Shown: positions 1-9,194 of the stretch, piece by piece
Layout of the letters: each line of letters starts with the position of its first letter
How positions within the stretch are numbered: position 1 is the stretch's first letter
From: DATKQJ01 sp035534295
GTDB lineage: Bacteria; Chloroflexota; Dormibacteria; Dormibacterales; Dormibacteraceae
Length of the DNA: 40,638 bases
Direction of reading: 5' to 3'
Assembly (NCBI GenBank): GCA_035534295.1
Contig: DATLSE010000063.1
Location: forward strand, 1-40,638
Translations under genes and position numbers: made by a program
The notes under the pieces: generated by a model
Told to the model about the DNA's origin: nothing
Databases searched by the model: none
Seen by the model: only the letters and a program-made list of their open reading frames with translations

Positions 1-1
1 G

Positions 2-472
2 GTCGAGGCCGAGCAGAAGCTCACCGTCGCCTACAAGTTCGGGACCATGATCGAGGTTCCGCGGGCCGCGCTGACCGCGGGCGAGATCGCCTCCGAGGCA
101 GAATTCTTCAGCTTCGGCACCAACGATCTGACCCAGACCACGTTCGGGTACTCGCGGGATGACGCCGAGGGTAAGTTCCTGGTCCGCTATCTGGATCAGA
201 GGGTGCTCAAGACCAACCCCTTCGAGACCATCGACCGCGACGGGGTGGGACGGCTGATGGCGATGGCCGTGAGCGAGGGACGGGCGCGCCGGCCCGACCT
301 TGAGATCGGAATCTGCGGCGAGCACGGCGGCGATCCCGAGTCGATCCAGCTCTGCCACGAGCTGAGACTGAACTACGTTTCCTGCAGCCCCTTTCGAGTC
401 CCGGTGGCGCGGCTGGCAGCCGCCCAGGCGGCGTTAAGAGAGAAGGCGGCGGGGGAGTCGGCTTCGAAGTAA
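2..472 (+). CDS. ppdK: Pyruvate phosphate dikinase, C-terminal part (5' end outside window)
   Basis: PPDK interconverts pyruvate, ATP and phosphate with phosphoenolpyruvate, AMP and pyrophosphate in the cytoplasm. Only the last ~156 residues are present; the frame is open from base 2, so the gene starts before the window. The segment is the PEP/pyruvate-binding TIM barrel. It shows the conserved YKFGTMIEVPRAAL strand, the FFSFGTNDLTQTTFGYSRDD loop, and the GICGEHGGDP motif, whose Cys (codon 314-316) is the general acid/base of the family. The C-terminal tail (SPFRVPVARLAAAQA) is also typical. The TAA stop lies 11 bases before dnaG, so the two may be co-transcribed, although a -10-like hexamer overlaps this stop. 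The family is unambiguous. Confidence 0.97.
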   Translation, partial: VEAEQKLTVAYKFGTMIEVPRAALTAGEIASEAEFFSFGTNDLTQTTFGYSRDDAEGKFLVRYLDQRVLKTNPFETIDRDGVGRLMAMAVSEGRARRPDLEIGICGEHGGDPESIQLCHELRLNYVSCSPFRVPVARLAAAQAALREKAAGESASK

Positions 473-483
473 AGTCGGGCATC

Positions 484-2241
484 ATGCCCCCGCGCCCGGA
501 GGACGACAGCGTCGCCCGGGTCAAGGCTGCCCTGAATCTGGTCGACGTGGTGCGCGAGCACGTGAAGCTGCGCCGCCAGGGCCGCGAATGGGTGGGCCTT
601 TGCCCGTTCCACGAAGAGAAGACGCCGAGCTTTGCCGTCAACGAGCAGAAGCAGTCCTGGTTCTGCTTCGGCTGCGACGAGGGTGGGGACATGTTCACCT
701 TCGTGGAGCGGATTCAAAAGACCGACTTCCGCGGCGCCCTGGGCCAGCTGGCCGAGCTGGCCGGAATCGAGCTCGCCCAGGAGAGCGCCCCCGATCGGGA
801 GCGCAGCCGGGCGCGGCGGGCGGTACTGGAGATGAACCAGCTCGCGGCCCAGTACTACGAATACGTGCTCAACTCGAGCCCCGCCGGGGAGCCCGGACGC
901 GAGCTTCTGCGGCGGCGAGAGGTCGATTCCCAGACCCAGGCCCGCTTCGGGCTCGGATACGCACCTGGCGGCCGCAACTTCGCCACCTTCGCTCAGAGCC
1001 GGGGTCACTCCCTGCCCGAGGCGCGGGCGGCGGGTCTGGTGCGAGGCGACGGCAGCGACTTCTTCGCCGAGCGGCTGCTGGTCCCCATCCGCGACGAGTC
1101 CGGTCGGGTGCTCGCCTTCACCGGGCGCACCGTGGGGACGCAGGACCCGCGCAAGTACCTCAACTCACCGGAGACCGCGGCCTACGTCAAGGGGCGGGTG
1201 GTATTCGGTCTCGATCTGGCCCGCTCGGGCATCGAGCGCGCGGGCCACGCCGTGCTCATGGAGGGCCAGTTCGACGTCATCGTCGCCCATCGATTCGGTG
1301 TCGACAACGCGGTGGCGAGCTCGGGCACGGCATTCACCGAGGATCAGCTGCGCCTGCTGCGTCGCTTCACCGACGAGGTGCTCTTGGTCTTCGACGGCGA
1401 CGAGGCCGGGCGCCGGGCGCGCTACCGGGTGGTGGAGCTGGCCTCGGCCCAGGGCATGCGGACCCGGGTGGGTGAGCTGGAGGGGGCCAAGGACCCCGAT
1501 GAATACCTGCGCGGCGGTGGGAGCTGGAGCGAGGTCGAGCGCCTCGCCCAGCCGGGCTGGGAGTTCTGGCTCCGGCAGGTGATAAAGGGGCTCAATCCGC
1601 GCCGCCCCTCCGACTTCGAGCTCGCCCTGCGCAACGTGAACCAGGTCCTGGCCCGGATCGAGGACCCGGCCGTGCGCGAGAGCTACCGCCGCGACTCCGC
1701 CCTCTGGCTGGGGGTGGACGAGCACCTGGTGGTGCTCCGCGCCCCCGCCTCCGAGGCTCGGCGCGGGCGCTCGGAGCCGAGCTCGCTCCCAGCTGCGGCC
1801 GCGTCCGAGGCCAGAGCCGACCAGGGGGTGCCCTCGTCCAAGGTCGGCTATCTGATCCAGGTCCTGGCCTGCCGCCCCGACGCCCTGCCCAGGGTGCGCC
1901 CGCTCCTGGGTTCGGACGACTTGGAGGATTACGATCAGGCCGCCCTGGGACGCTTGGTGGAGGCGCTCGAAGCTGGCGGCGAGCCCGAGCTCAACCGGCG
2001 CCTGGAGAGCTTCCCGGCGCCCCTGGAGCGCCTCGTGCGCCGGGCCTGGGCGACACCGCCGCCGGCGTTGGAGGATTCAGCCGTCGACGATGTGGTGAAG
2101 AAAATTCGTGCCTCCGCCGGTCAGCGGCGGAGATTAGCAATAATCAGGGATCTTGCCGAGGCGGAGCGGACCGGTGATTCACTTAGAGTGGCGGACCTAG
2201 AGGCCCGGTACGTGAGCCAGCTCGACGGACGCACGCCCTGA
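484..2241 (+). CDS. dnaG: DNA primase
   Basis: Synthesises RNA primers at the replication fork. The 585 aa are close to the usual ~600. The N-terminal CHC2 zinc finger is complete (C40, H43, C61, C64), followed by the primase core and then the Toprim domain with EGQFDV and the metal-binding DGDEAG motif (around residues 258-308). The C-terminal helicase-binding region is weakly conserved, as is normal. ATG start chosen 11 bases after the ppdK stop; no good Shine-Dalgarno is visible, but TAAAGT at 470-475 lies 8 bases before the ATG and could drive a leaderless transcript. Together with the sigma factor 19 bases downstream it forms the classic dnaG-rpoD pair of a macromolecular-synthesis operon. 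Confidence 0.97.
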   Translation: MPPRPEDDSVARVKAALNLVDVVREHVKLRRQGREWVGLCPFHEEKTPSFAVNEQKQSWFCFGCDEGGDMFTFVERIQKTDFRGALGQLAELAGIELAQESAPDRERSRARRAVLEMNQLAAQYYEYVLNSSPAGEPGRELLRRREVDSQTQARFGLGYAPGGRNFATFAQSRGHSLPEARAAGLVRGDGSDFFAERLLVPIRDESGRVLAFTGRTVGTQDPRKYLNSPETAAYVKGRVVFGLDLARSGIERAGHAVLMEGQFDVIVAHRFGVDNAVASSGTAFTEDQLRLLRRFTDEVLLVFDGDEAGRRARYRVVELASAQGMRTRVGELEGAKDPDEYLRGGGSWSEVERLAQPGWEFWLRQVIKGLNPRRPSDFELALRNVNQVLARIEDPAVRESYRRDSALWLGVDEHLVVLRAPASEARRGRSEPSSLPAAAASEARADQGVPSSKVGYLIQVLACRPDALPRVRPLLGSDDLEDYDQAALGRLVEALEAGGEPELNRRLESFPAPLERLVRRAWATPPPALEDSAVDDVVKKIRASAGQRRRLAIIRDLAEAERTGDSLRVADLEARYVSQLDGRTP

Positions 2242-2260
2242 GCTGAACTTGGAGACTAGG

Positions 2261-3958
<1,698 letters not shown>

Positions 3959-4001
3959 GTTTCAATCACGACGTGAAGCGCTCAAGGGGGAGGTATTCAA
4001 G

Positions 4002-4640
4002 GTGCCCGTGATCACCATCGCCCGCACCTACGGTGCCGGGGGCGAGACCGTGGGCCGGATGGTGGCCGAGTCCATGGGCCTGGAGCTGATCGACAGCAAG
4101 ATCTGGGAGGAGGTGGCGCGGCGACTCGACCTGCCGGTCGAGGAGGTGCAGCAACGAGAGGAGGAACCGGCCAGCCTGCTCGACCGCGTGCTGAGCGCGC
4201 TGGGAGCGGCGGCCGCGGACTATGCGACCGTGCCCGAGGCGGCGTGGTCTCCCCCCTACGGAGAGCTGGGCTCGGATACGCGCCAGGCGGTGCTGCGAGC
4301 CAGTCAGGAGGTCATCCGGGAAGCCGCCCGGACGGGCAACGTGGTCATCGTGGGGCGGGGCGGCAGCTACGTGCTGGGGCAGCAGGAGCACACGCTGCAC
4401 TGCTTCCTGCACGCCCGCATCGCGCCCCGCGTGGCGTGGACGCGCGAGCATCTGGGCCTGGACGAGGACTCGGCCCGGCACCGGGTGAAGCAGGTGGACG
4501 CCAACCGCAGGGCCTACATCCGCCAGGTCTACAACCACGACTGGCTGGAGGTCTCCCACTATGATCTGGCGCTTGACACCGGGCGCGTGGGCTACGACGC
4601 CGCAGCGGCCGCGATCCGCGCCGTCGCCGCCAGCGTCTAA
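4002..4640 (+). CDS. Cytidylate kinase-like family protein
   Basis: 212 aa. The N-terminus VITIARTYGAGGETVGRMVA is the P-loop-like nucleotide-binding segment of the cytidylate kinase-like family (PF13189-type). It is followed by LELIDSKIWEEVARRL, a NVVIVGRGGSYVL strand and the C-terminal LALDTGRVGYDAAAAAI strand typical of these proteins. True cytidylate kinases phosphorylate CMP/dCMP; members of this side family have no firmly assigned substrate, so the activity is inferred only at the level of a P-loop kinase. GTG start with a strong purine-rich Shine-Dalgarno (AAGGGGGAGG, 3984-3993). It lies 43 bases after rpoD on the same strand. Confidence 0.85.
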   Translation: MPVITIARTYGAGGETVGRMVAESMGLELIDSKIWEEVARRLDLPVEEVQQREEEPASLLDRVLSALGAAAADYATVPEAAWSPPYGELGSDTRQAVLRASQEVIREAARTGNVVIVGRGGSYVLGQQEHTLHCFLHARIAPRVAWTREHLGLDEDSARHRVKQVDANRRAYIRQVYNHDWLEVSHYDLALDTGRVGYDAAAAAIRAVAASV

Positions 4641-4676
4641 AGAGTCCAATAGGCCGGCGCGCTACCCTTATCCGAG

Positions 4677-4973
4677 ATGGAAATGAACGGCCCCAGCTTC
4701 GTTGGCTCCCTCTCCTCGGGTGTCGACGGCTCGAGCGAGGGCGGGCGTCTCAGCAGCTCGCGTCTGGCCTCAACCCTGATGATCTACGCCCTGCCTCTGG
4801 CGTCCAAGCTGCGCCGGGGCGGTCCCGGCGCCAAGTTTGAGGTCTCCCCGCGCTGGAATGGATGGCGCTGGGAGCTCGTCGTGTCCTGCACCGGCGCCCC
4901 ACCCCCGGGGGTACCCGAGCTGTGGTGCGGACACCGGGTTGTGGTCGAGCGCTCCAAGGCCCCCGATGCCTGA
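4677..4973 (+). CDS. Small hypothetical protein
   Basis: 98 aa, family not recognised. The N-terminal third is rich in Ser and Gly. The remainder (KFEVSPRWNGWRWELVVSCT, then a Pro-rich turn and ELWCGHRVVVERS) looks like a small beta-sheet unit with aromatic residues. ATG start at 4677; a second in-frame ATG is two codons on. No strong Shine-Dalgarno is visible; TACCCT 8 bases before the ATG fits a TAnnnT -10 box and would make the transcript leaderless. Its last 8 bases overlap the next small gene (ATGCCTGA), which suggests translational coupling. It is likely real because of this overlap and the position between conserved genes, but function is unknown. Confidence 0.5.
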   Translation: MEMNGPSFVGSLSSGVDGSSEGGRLSSSRLASTLMIYALPLASKLRRGGPGAKFEVSPRWNGWRWELVVSCTGAPPPGVPELWCGHRVVVERSKAPDA

Positions 4974-5172
4974 ATTCACGCCCCACTCAAAGGTCCGCGC
5001 GGTGCTCCAGGCTCACCCGGAGGCGAGCGCCGTCCTGTCATCGCACGGGTACGAGGTGGGCGCGTTCACCGACGTGCTATCGCAGTACCAGAGCCTGCAG
5101 GCCGCGGCCTGGGCCGGGCGCCTGCGCGAGCTGCCCCAGCTCTTAGAGCAGCTGAATCTGCTGTCGCGCTGA
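4966..5172 (+). CDS. Small DUF1858-like helical protein lacking the Cys pair
   Basis: 68 aa, all helical. The pattern VRAVLQAHPEASAVLSSHGY, then helices ending in LPQLLEQLNLL, resembles the DUF1858 fold, in which a leading helix (LLxxYPEAxxVLxxHG) precedes a CxxC. Here the cysteines are absent (GYEVGAF at that place), so any redox or metal role known for CxxC-bearing relatives would not apply. The start ATG overlaps the end of the preceding gene by 8 bases. A perfect hairpin begins 6 bases after the stop. The family link is inference from pattern only. Confidence 0.6.
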   Translation: MPEFTPHSKVRAVLQAHPEASAVLSSHGYEVGAFTDVLSQYQSLQAAAWAGRLRELPQLLEQLNLLSR

Positions 5173-5177
5173 CTCGG

Positions 5178-5199
5178 CCCCGCGGGAGCCTCCGCGGGG
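5178..5199 (+). terminator. GC-rich hairpin after the small-gene pair
   Basis: CCCCGCGG (5178-5185) and CCGCGGGG (5192-5199) form a perfect 8-bp stem with a 6-base loop, starting 6 bases after the stop at 5172. There is no T-run after it, so classical intrinsic termination is uncertain; it may instead act as an RNA-stabilising 3' hairpin. Confidence 0.45.
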
Positions 5200-5252
5200 A
5201 TATGATCACAGGGCCAACCGGAAGCCGCGAATCTAGACTGGAGATCACGTTG

Positions 5253-5522
5253 ATGCAGAGATCGCAGCCCGAGTCCAGCCCTGGCCAGTGCGTCTGCGGA
5301 CGCTCCCTCGACTCTGCGGTGAGCGGACTCATGCGCTCCCGACGCGGTGTCTTTCGCTTCATCCGATGCGCCTGCGGTCTGGAGCGGACGGAGCGCATCT
5401 CAGAGCTTGATCTAAGCCAGCCGATCGCTCTGGACGAGGTGCTGGACGTGCACCGCCTGCTGGCGGGATGGGAGGGCAGTCTCGATCAGCTCACCGCTTC
5501 CTCCCCGCCTCCTCAGAGGTGA
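5253..5522 (+). CDS. Small zinc-ribbon-like hypothetical protein
   Basis: 89 aa, family not recognised. Two CxC pairs, CVCG near residue 13 and CACG near residue 41, are spaced as in a small zinc ribbon (knuckle, beta strands with GVFRFIRCACG, second knuckle). The acidic, helical tail (SELDLSQPIALDEVLDVHRL) may be a separate element. The frame opens further upstream to an ATG at 5202, but ATG 5253 is preferred because GGAG lies at 5240-5243, 9 bases upstream. Zinc binding is inferred from cysteine spacing only. Confidence 0.5.
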   Translation: MQRSQPESSPGQCVCGRSLDSAVSGLMRSRRGVFRFIRCACGLERTERISELDLSQPIALDEVLDVHRLLAGWEGSLDQLTASSPPPQR

Positions 5523-5525
5523 GCC

Positions 5526-5567
5526 GACCAGCCTGAGCCGGGCTCAGAGCCGATTCCGGGTCTGGTC
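5526..5567. terminator. Nested inverted repeats between convergent genes
   Basis: GACCAG (5526-5531) pairs with CTGGTC (5562-5567). Inside lies CTGAGCC-G-GGCTCAG (5533-5547). The element sits in the 79-base gap between a plus-strand stop (5522) and the minus-strand permease stop (5602), a position suited to a bidirectional terminator. No T-tract is obvious. Confidence 0.35.
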
Positions 5568-5601
5568 TGCGCCGGGCCGACCGGTTTGGTGGGGGTAATT
5601 G

Positions 5602-7269
5602 TCATCGAGGCTCGGGCAGGGCCTCGCCGGGACGGCCGGGCAGGTATGCCTGCGGCTCACGTTCAAAGCTTGACCTGCACTCCGGTCCACAGAAGTAATA
5701 CCTAGAGCCGGCGTGTTCGACCACGTCAGGCGCCCCCGCCAGATCTACGGTCATGCCGCAGACCGGATCGATCGCCGTCTGCGGCTCGCCCACGAATTCG
5801 GCCGGAGCGCGGGTAAAGCGATCCGCGCAGGCGGTCGAACAGAAGTAATACGAGCGGCCCTGGTGCACCCGCACCGCCGCTGCCTGGGTCGCCTCCACCC
5901 TCATTCCGCAGACCGGGTCCAGCTCGGCGCGGTCGCCGGCGCCGTGGTCGTGGTCGTGGTCATCGCCCATGGGCATCGGCTCCAGTTCCCCCGCGCCCCG
6001 GGCGAATCGATCGGGATCCGACTGGAACCGATCTCGGCAATGATCGGAGCAGAAATAGACCGGCCGGCCCCGATGCATCGCGTGGGCGGGCGCCAGAGAG
6101 GTTTCGACCTGCATTCCGCACACCGGATCGATCGCGTACCTGCCCCCGCTGCCCAATCGCTCCCGGTTTCGATAGAGCCAATAGAGGGCGGCGAAGACGA
6201 CCAGGAAGACCAGGTTGAGCACGGTGGTGTAGTTCCACTGGAACCCGACCGGCACCGGGTGGGCGGGGCGGGCTGTTGGTACCTGTCCGAGGGCGCCGAA
6301 CAAGACCTCGGTGAAAAGTCCAGCCAGGGACATCACGATCCAGAAGGCTGCGACCACCCGCCAGGTGAGAGCCCAGCCGTAGAACTTGCGGTAGATCAGG
6401 ATCAGGGGCAGCGTGATGAGGTCGGCGAAGACGAAGCTGACCACCCCGCCGAAGGAGATACCGCCGGTCCAAAGGGCGGCCGCCAGAGGGACGTTGCCGA
6501 CCGAGCAGACAAAACTGACGACCGCAATCACCGGACCGACGATCACGTTCTCAATCGAGGTCCAGGCCCCGTGGCCGCGAAAGAAGAGAACATTCCAGGC
6601 CGAGGTCGGCACCAGCACGGCCAGGAACCCGGCCATCAGATAGCCGAAGAACAGCTCCTTGCGGAGCATGGTCAGGTCGGCCATGGTGTAGCTGGCGGCG
6701 TCGGCCCAGCCCGCCGATGAAGCCATGCGGCGCCGCCAGGTCGCCCCCTCACCAACTTGGTCGTCGTCGGGGGCCTCGGCGATGCCCCCGGCGGCCGCGC
6801 GGTCGTTGAGGCGCTTAAGGGCCGCCTCGACCAACCGCGGCTTCAAGAAGTAGCGGGAGAGCAGGGAGAGCAGGGCGATCATGGCGATCCCGCCGACGTA
6901 CTCGGCCGCGGCGAACTGCCACCCGATCAGGATCCAGAGCACCAGTCCCAGCTCCAAGACCAGGTTGGTCGATGCCAGCATGAAGACCATCGCCGTGGTG
7001 AAGTCGGCTCCCTTTTGGAACAGCGATTTGGCCATGGCGGAGGCGGCGTAGGAGCAGGAGGACGAGATCATGCCGAAGAATGAGGCCCGGGCCAGGCTGC
7101 GCGGACCGTGGTCTCCCATCAGTCGCTGCATTTGGGAGCGCGAGGCGAAGGCTTGCACGGCTCCGGACAGTCCGAAGCCCATGACCAGGGGCCAGAGCGT
7201 GGCCCAGAACATGAAGAAGCCCATCTCGAGGCTCCTTGCGATGGCTGAGACGAGCTCGATCAGGATCAC
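5602..7269 (-). CDS. ArsP/DUF318-type permease with three C-terminal YHS domains
   Basis: 555 aa inner-membrane protein. Residues ~15-320 form a permease of the DUF318/ArsP_1 family (hydrophobic helices, SSSCSYAASAMAKSLF motif, CSVGNVPLAAALW motif, FADLITLPLILIYR), followed by a last helix ~348-366. Then come three YHS domains: 381-422, 451-493 and 501-542, each with DPVCGM and a YFC...C pair. A Asp/His-rich linker (DDHDHDHGAGD, 436-446) separates the first two. YHS domains bind metal such as copper through these Cys/Met residues, so metal efflux or handling is inferred; the substrate is unknown. GTG start at 7269 is used because relatives have residues here, but ATG 7224 has a strong AAGGAG (7232-7237) 7 bases upstream and is a real alternative. 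It lies downstream of a CsoR repressor. Confidence 0.9.
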   Translation of the reverse strand: MILIELVSAIARSLEMGFFMFWATLWPLVMGFGLSGAVQAFASRSQMQRLMGDHGPRSLARASFFGMISSSCSYAASAMAKSLFQKGADFTTAMVFMLASTNLVLELGLVLWILIGWQFAAAEYVGGIAMIALLSLLSRYFLKPRLVEAALKRLNDRAAAGGIAEAPDDDQVGEGATWRRRMASSAGWADAASYTMADLTMLRKELFFGYLMAGFLAVLVPTSAWNVLFFRGHGAWTSIENVIVGPVIAVVSFVCSVGNVPLAAALWTGGISFGGVVSFVFADLITLPLILIYRKFYGWALTWRVVAAFWIVMSLAGLFTEVLFGALGQVPTARPAHPVPVGFQWNYTTVLNLVFLVVFAALYWLYRNRERLGSGGRYAIDPVCGMQVETSLAPAHAMHRGRPVYFCSDHCRDRFQSDPDRFARGAGELEPMPMGDDHDHDHGAGDRAELDPVCGMRVEATQAAAVRVHQGRSYYFCSTACADRFTRAPAEFVGEPQTAIDPVCGMTVDLAGAPDVVEHAGSRYYFCGPECRSSFEREPQAYLPGRPGEALPEPR

Positions 7270-7416
7270 GGAGCAATCCGGTTCCGGCGCCGCAGACCGA
7301 GGATGATGTCTTTCAGCTCGTGGATCACGAATCTCAACCGGCCGGCGGGTGAGGTGGCGCAGTCAGGGGTGTCATCGCCGGGCGGAGCGAGACAGACTGC
7401 CGGCGCCGGGCTCGGG

Positions 7417-7689
7417 CTAGGAGCGGACAAATCGGCTCACCGCCTGGACCAGTTCATCGACCTTTGCCGTCTCGCCCTGACGGAGCGAGTCGGTCACACA
7501 GTGCGTGACGTGGTCCTGCAGCAGGATCAGGCCGACCTGATCCAGCGCTGATCTGATGGCTGCGATTTGGGTCAGGACGTCGATGCAATACGCGTCCTGG
7601 GTGACCATGCGAGCGATGCCGCGAACCTGTCCCTCGATTCGCCCCACACGCCTTAAGAGCGCAGCCTTGTCGGCCGCATAACCCGCCAT
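7417..7689 (-). CDS. csoR: CsoR/RcnR-family metal-sensing repressor
   Basis: 90 aa, the normal length of this all-helical tetrameric repressor family (DUF156). The core LLRRVGRIEGQVRGIARMV is diagnostic. The copper-site triad is complete with CsoR-like spacing: C35, H60 and C64. Cu(I) is therefore the best-supported effector, although some relatives sense other signals through the same cysteines. Metal binding would release it from DNA. Upstream lies a matching palindrome overlapping a consensus -10 box, so autoregulation is likely, and the permease 147 bases downstream on the same strand is the probable target. ATG start 9 bases after the -10, so the leader is only a few bases or absent. Confidence 0.93.
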   Translation of the reverse strand: MAGYAADKAALLRRVGRIEGQVRGIARMVTQDAYCIDVLTQIAAIRSALDQVGLILLQDHVTHCVTDSLRQGETAKVDELVQAVSRFVRS

Positions 7690-7698
7690 CTCACTGAG

Positions 7699-7727
7699 AT
7701 TATACCCCCGGCGGGTATACTTGCCAG
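7699..7727 (-). promoter_or_regulatory. csoR promoter with CsoR-type operator
   Basis: On the minus strand a -35 CTGGCA (7722-7727) and perfect -10 TATAAT (7699-7704) are 17 bases apart. A palindrome TATACCC-CCGGC-GGGTATA (7701-7719) fills the spacer and overlaps the -10. This A/T-flanked G/C-tract palindrome is the known form of CsoR-type operators. Repressor bound here would block RNA polymerase. Confidence 0.85.
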
Positions 7728-7850
7728 CCAGTGCGGGCGGCGATCGGTGGAGCCCAGCGAGAGTGAATCAGGGAGAAGGGAGCGAGTTCGGCCAGTCCGG
7801 CCGTGTCGCCGCATTGCGCAACGCGCCGATCTCGTTGCTGCGGTCCCGCT

Positions 7851-8102
7851 TTAACCCTGGCGGCGGTAATAGTCTTGCCAGAGCCGCGCTGGCGGGTAGA
7901 TATAACGTGCGATGGTGGTTGCGATCCAACCGATGGCGAAGCCACCGAAGATCAGGAGGGTGTCTCGGAGGGTGCTCCCTCCTCTGATCGCGCTGTGGAG
8001 GGTGATGGCGACGGCCCACACGACCGCTATCGCGGCGCTGAAGACCCAATAGTTCCTGAAGCGGTTGATGGGTGTCTCGTCTGCGGTTCCCTTGTCTTTC
8101 AT
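7851..8102 (-). CDS. Small two-helix membrane protein, unknown
   Basis: 83 aa from ATG 8102. A short charged N-terminus leads to two transmembrane helices, one around YWVFSAAIAVVWAVAITLHS and one around LLIFGGFAIGWIATTIARYI, with an Arg/Tyr-rich tail. No family recognised. The frame continues up to a GTG at 8156, but that added segment is basic and low in coding character, so the shorter form is preferred; neither start has a clear Shine-Dalgarno. The regular hydrophobic pattern supports a real gene, but the evidence is moderate. Confidence 0.5.
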   Translation of the reverse strand: MKDKGTADETPINRFRNYWVFSAAIAVVWAVAITLHSAIRGGSTLRDTLLIFGGFAIGWIATTIARYIYPPARLWQDYYRRQG

Positions 8103-8421
8103 GCTTCGAAGTGTGTGCCCGCCACGCCGGCCAGGGCGTTCTAAATGTCGGAGCACGTCGCGACGTACGGGCGCGTCGACATCGACCCGGCGGTGGCCCT
8201 GGGCTACCCGCGGGGTCCATGACCGGAGGGCAGCGCCAAGCAGGTGGGGTCACACTCGCGCTCCAGTGGCCTGAGCGGTTCTAGGGCTCAAGCGCGGCGG
8301 CCGGTGCCAGCGCCATCCTCTCACTCGCCCGATCCCCGCGAGGGGGGCGCACGCCACCACCGGGACCATGGGACCAATCCCCTCGGACTCGACCGGCGTC
8401 GGTAGAATGCTCGAGCGTCAC
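8103..8421. other. Gene-poor gap before tRNA-Asn
   Basis: No confident gene. A 25-codon open frame at 8145-8222 (plus) is too short to judge. The only signal seen is the -10-like TAGAAT before the tRNA. Confidence 0.4.
8403..8408 (+). promoter_or_regulatory. -10 box for tRNA-Asn
   Basis: TAGAAT matches 5 of 6 of TATAAT and lies 13 bases before the first tRNA base. No convincing -35 is seen 16-18 bases upstream. Confidence 0.5.
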
Positions 8422-8496
8422 TCCGGAGTAGCTCAACGGTAGAGCAGGCGGCTGTTAACCGCAAGGTTCACGGTTCGAATCCGTGCTCCGGAGCCA
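8422..8496 (+). tRNA. tRNA-Asn (anticodon GTT), CCA encoded
   Basis: The cloverleaf folds by eye. Acceptor TCCGGAG/CTCCGGA has 7 pairs. D stem GCTC/GAGC has a 7-base loop. The anticodon loop CTGTTAA carries GTT at 8454-8456. T arm is CACGG-TTCGAAT-CCGTG, with discriminator G 8493 and CCA 8494-8496. The outermost anticodon-stem pair is G-A (GGCGG against CCGCA), a mismatch. A block of toxin-antitoxin genes follows directly, so its 3' end may have served as an integration site. Confidence 0.96.
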
Positions 8497-8565
8497 TCTC
8501 TAACTGATGTTCGCTAACCCCTGCGCCAACGCGCGTCGCCCAGGACTCGTGCTGGCGCAAGCGTG

Positions 8566-8973
8566 TCAGTCCGAATCGTCGACGACCTCGGCCAAGGGTG
8601 ACGCACGCGCCAACCTGAGGTCGGTCGTCAGGACTTGGACCCCAAGCTGGGCCGCCAGCTCTACGTAAAGGGCATCTAATAACCGGAGGTCGGCGCGACG
8701 CGACCAGGCGCCGACAACAAGCGCGGTGAGTTCGTGCCGGACCATCGGCATAGCCGCCAAATTGGCTAACGCCGCTAAGACCTCCTCGTCGCTCAAATCG
8801 CCGGCCCGGTTCAGGCGCCCGAGTGCCGATAGAACCTCGGCATCCAGGTGAGCTGGGGCGTGTGGCACCGTGCGCGCGAGCCGAGCTCGGGCAGCTGGCG
8901 CACGTCCGGTGCCGGCCAGAGCATCAACGACGATCGAAGCGTCGACTACCGCGCGCTCGTCGCCTGCAGTCAC
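8566..8973 (-). CDS. vapC: VapC-type PIN-domain ribonuclease toxin
   Basis: 135 aa PIN-domain protein. The acidic residues expected to hold Mg/Mn are present: D11 in VVDASIVVD, E46 in HLDAEVLSAL, D100 in LLDALYVELA, and D118 in LTTDLRLA. VapC toxins cleave specific RNAs, often tRNA or the ribosomal sarcin-ricin loop; the target here cannot be told. The GTG start overlaps the stop of the upstream antitoxin (GTGA, 8970-8973), which couples their translation. It lies 69 bases downstream of the tRNA-Asn 3' end in the opposite orientation. Confidence 0.9.
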   Translation of the reverse strand: MTAGDERAVVDASIVVDALAGTGRAPAARARLARTVPHAPAHLDAEVLSALGRLNRAGDLSDEEVLAALANLAAMPMVRHELTALVVGAWSRRADLRLLDALYVELAAQLGVQVLTTDLRLARASPLAEVVDDSD

Positions 8974-9194
8974 CGCGCCTTGCCGAAGTCGTCGCGGCCG
9001 GCGTCGATCGCTGCGAGGACTGCCTCGTGTGAAACGCGCCCACTTGCGGGCGGTAGGGCGGCGACCCAGGACGCCATGATCTGTTGCGTCAACTCGGCCG
9101 AGATGGCCGCTTGCGTGATGGCCGACACGTTCAAGCCCGCCTTCCGAGCGCGATCGGCAAGTTCGTCGGGAACATATACGTTCAATCGCGCCAT
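8970..9194 (-). CDS. vapB: VapB-type ribbon-helix-helix antitoxin
   Basis: 74 aa. The N-terminus MARLNVYVPDELADRARKAG followed by VSAITQAAISAEL is a ribbon-helix-helix (CopG/MetJ-like) DNA-binding unit; the C-terminal ~35 residues would wrap the VapC toxin. An in-frame ATG at 9200 exists, but ATG 9194 is chosen: the -10-like CATAAT (9201-9206, minus strand) sits exactly 6 bases before it, leaving no room for a transcript that includes the upstream ATG. The operator-like palindrome overlapping the start suggests autoregulation by the antitoxin-toxin complex. Confidence 0.85.
   Translation of the reverse strand: MARLNVYVPDELADRARKAGLNVSAITQAAISAELTQQIMASWVAALPPASGRVSHEAVLAAIDAGRDDFGKAR

Noticed and set aside
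7270..7340. Minus-strand frame ending ELKDIILGLRRRNRIAP whose TGA overlaps the GTG of the permease, as if a coupled leader peptide.
   Set aside because: About 20 codons, no standard ribosome site or clear start, and composition that chance can give; not enough for a gene call.
8145..8222. 25-codon plus-strand frame (ATG to TGA) in the gap before tRNA-Asn.
   Set aside because: Too short, no family recognised, no ribosome site.
8522..8559. TGCGCCA and TGGCGCA inverted repeat between tRNA-Asn and vapC as an attachment or terminator structure.
   Set aside because: Seven-base arms 24 bases apart, no T-run and no second copy; weak.
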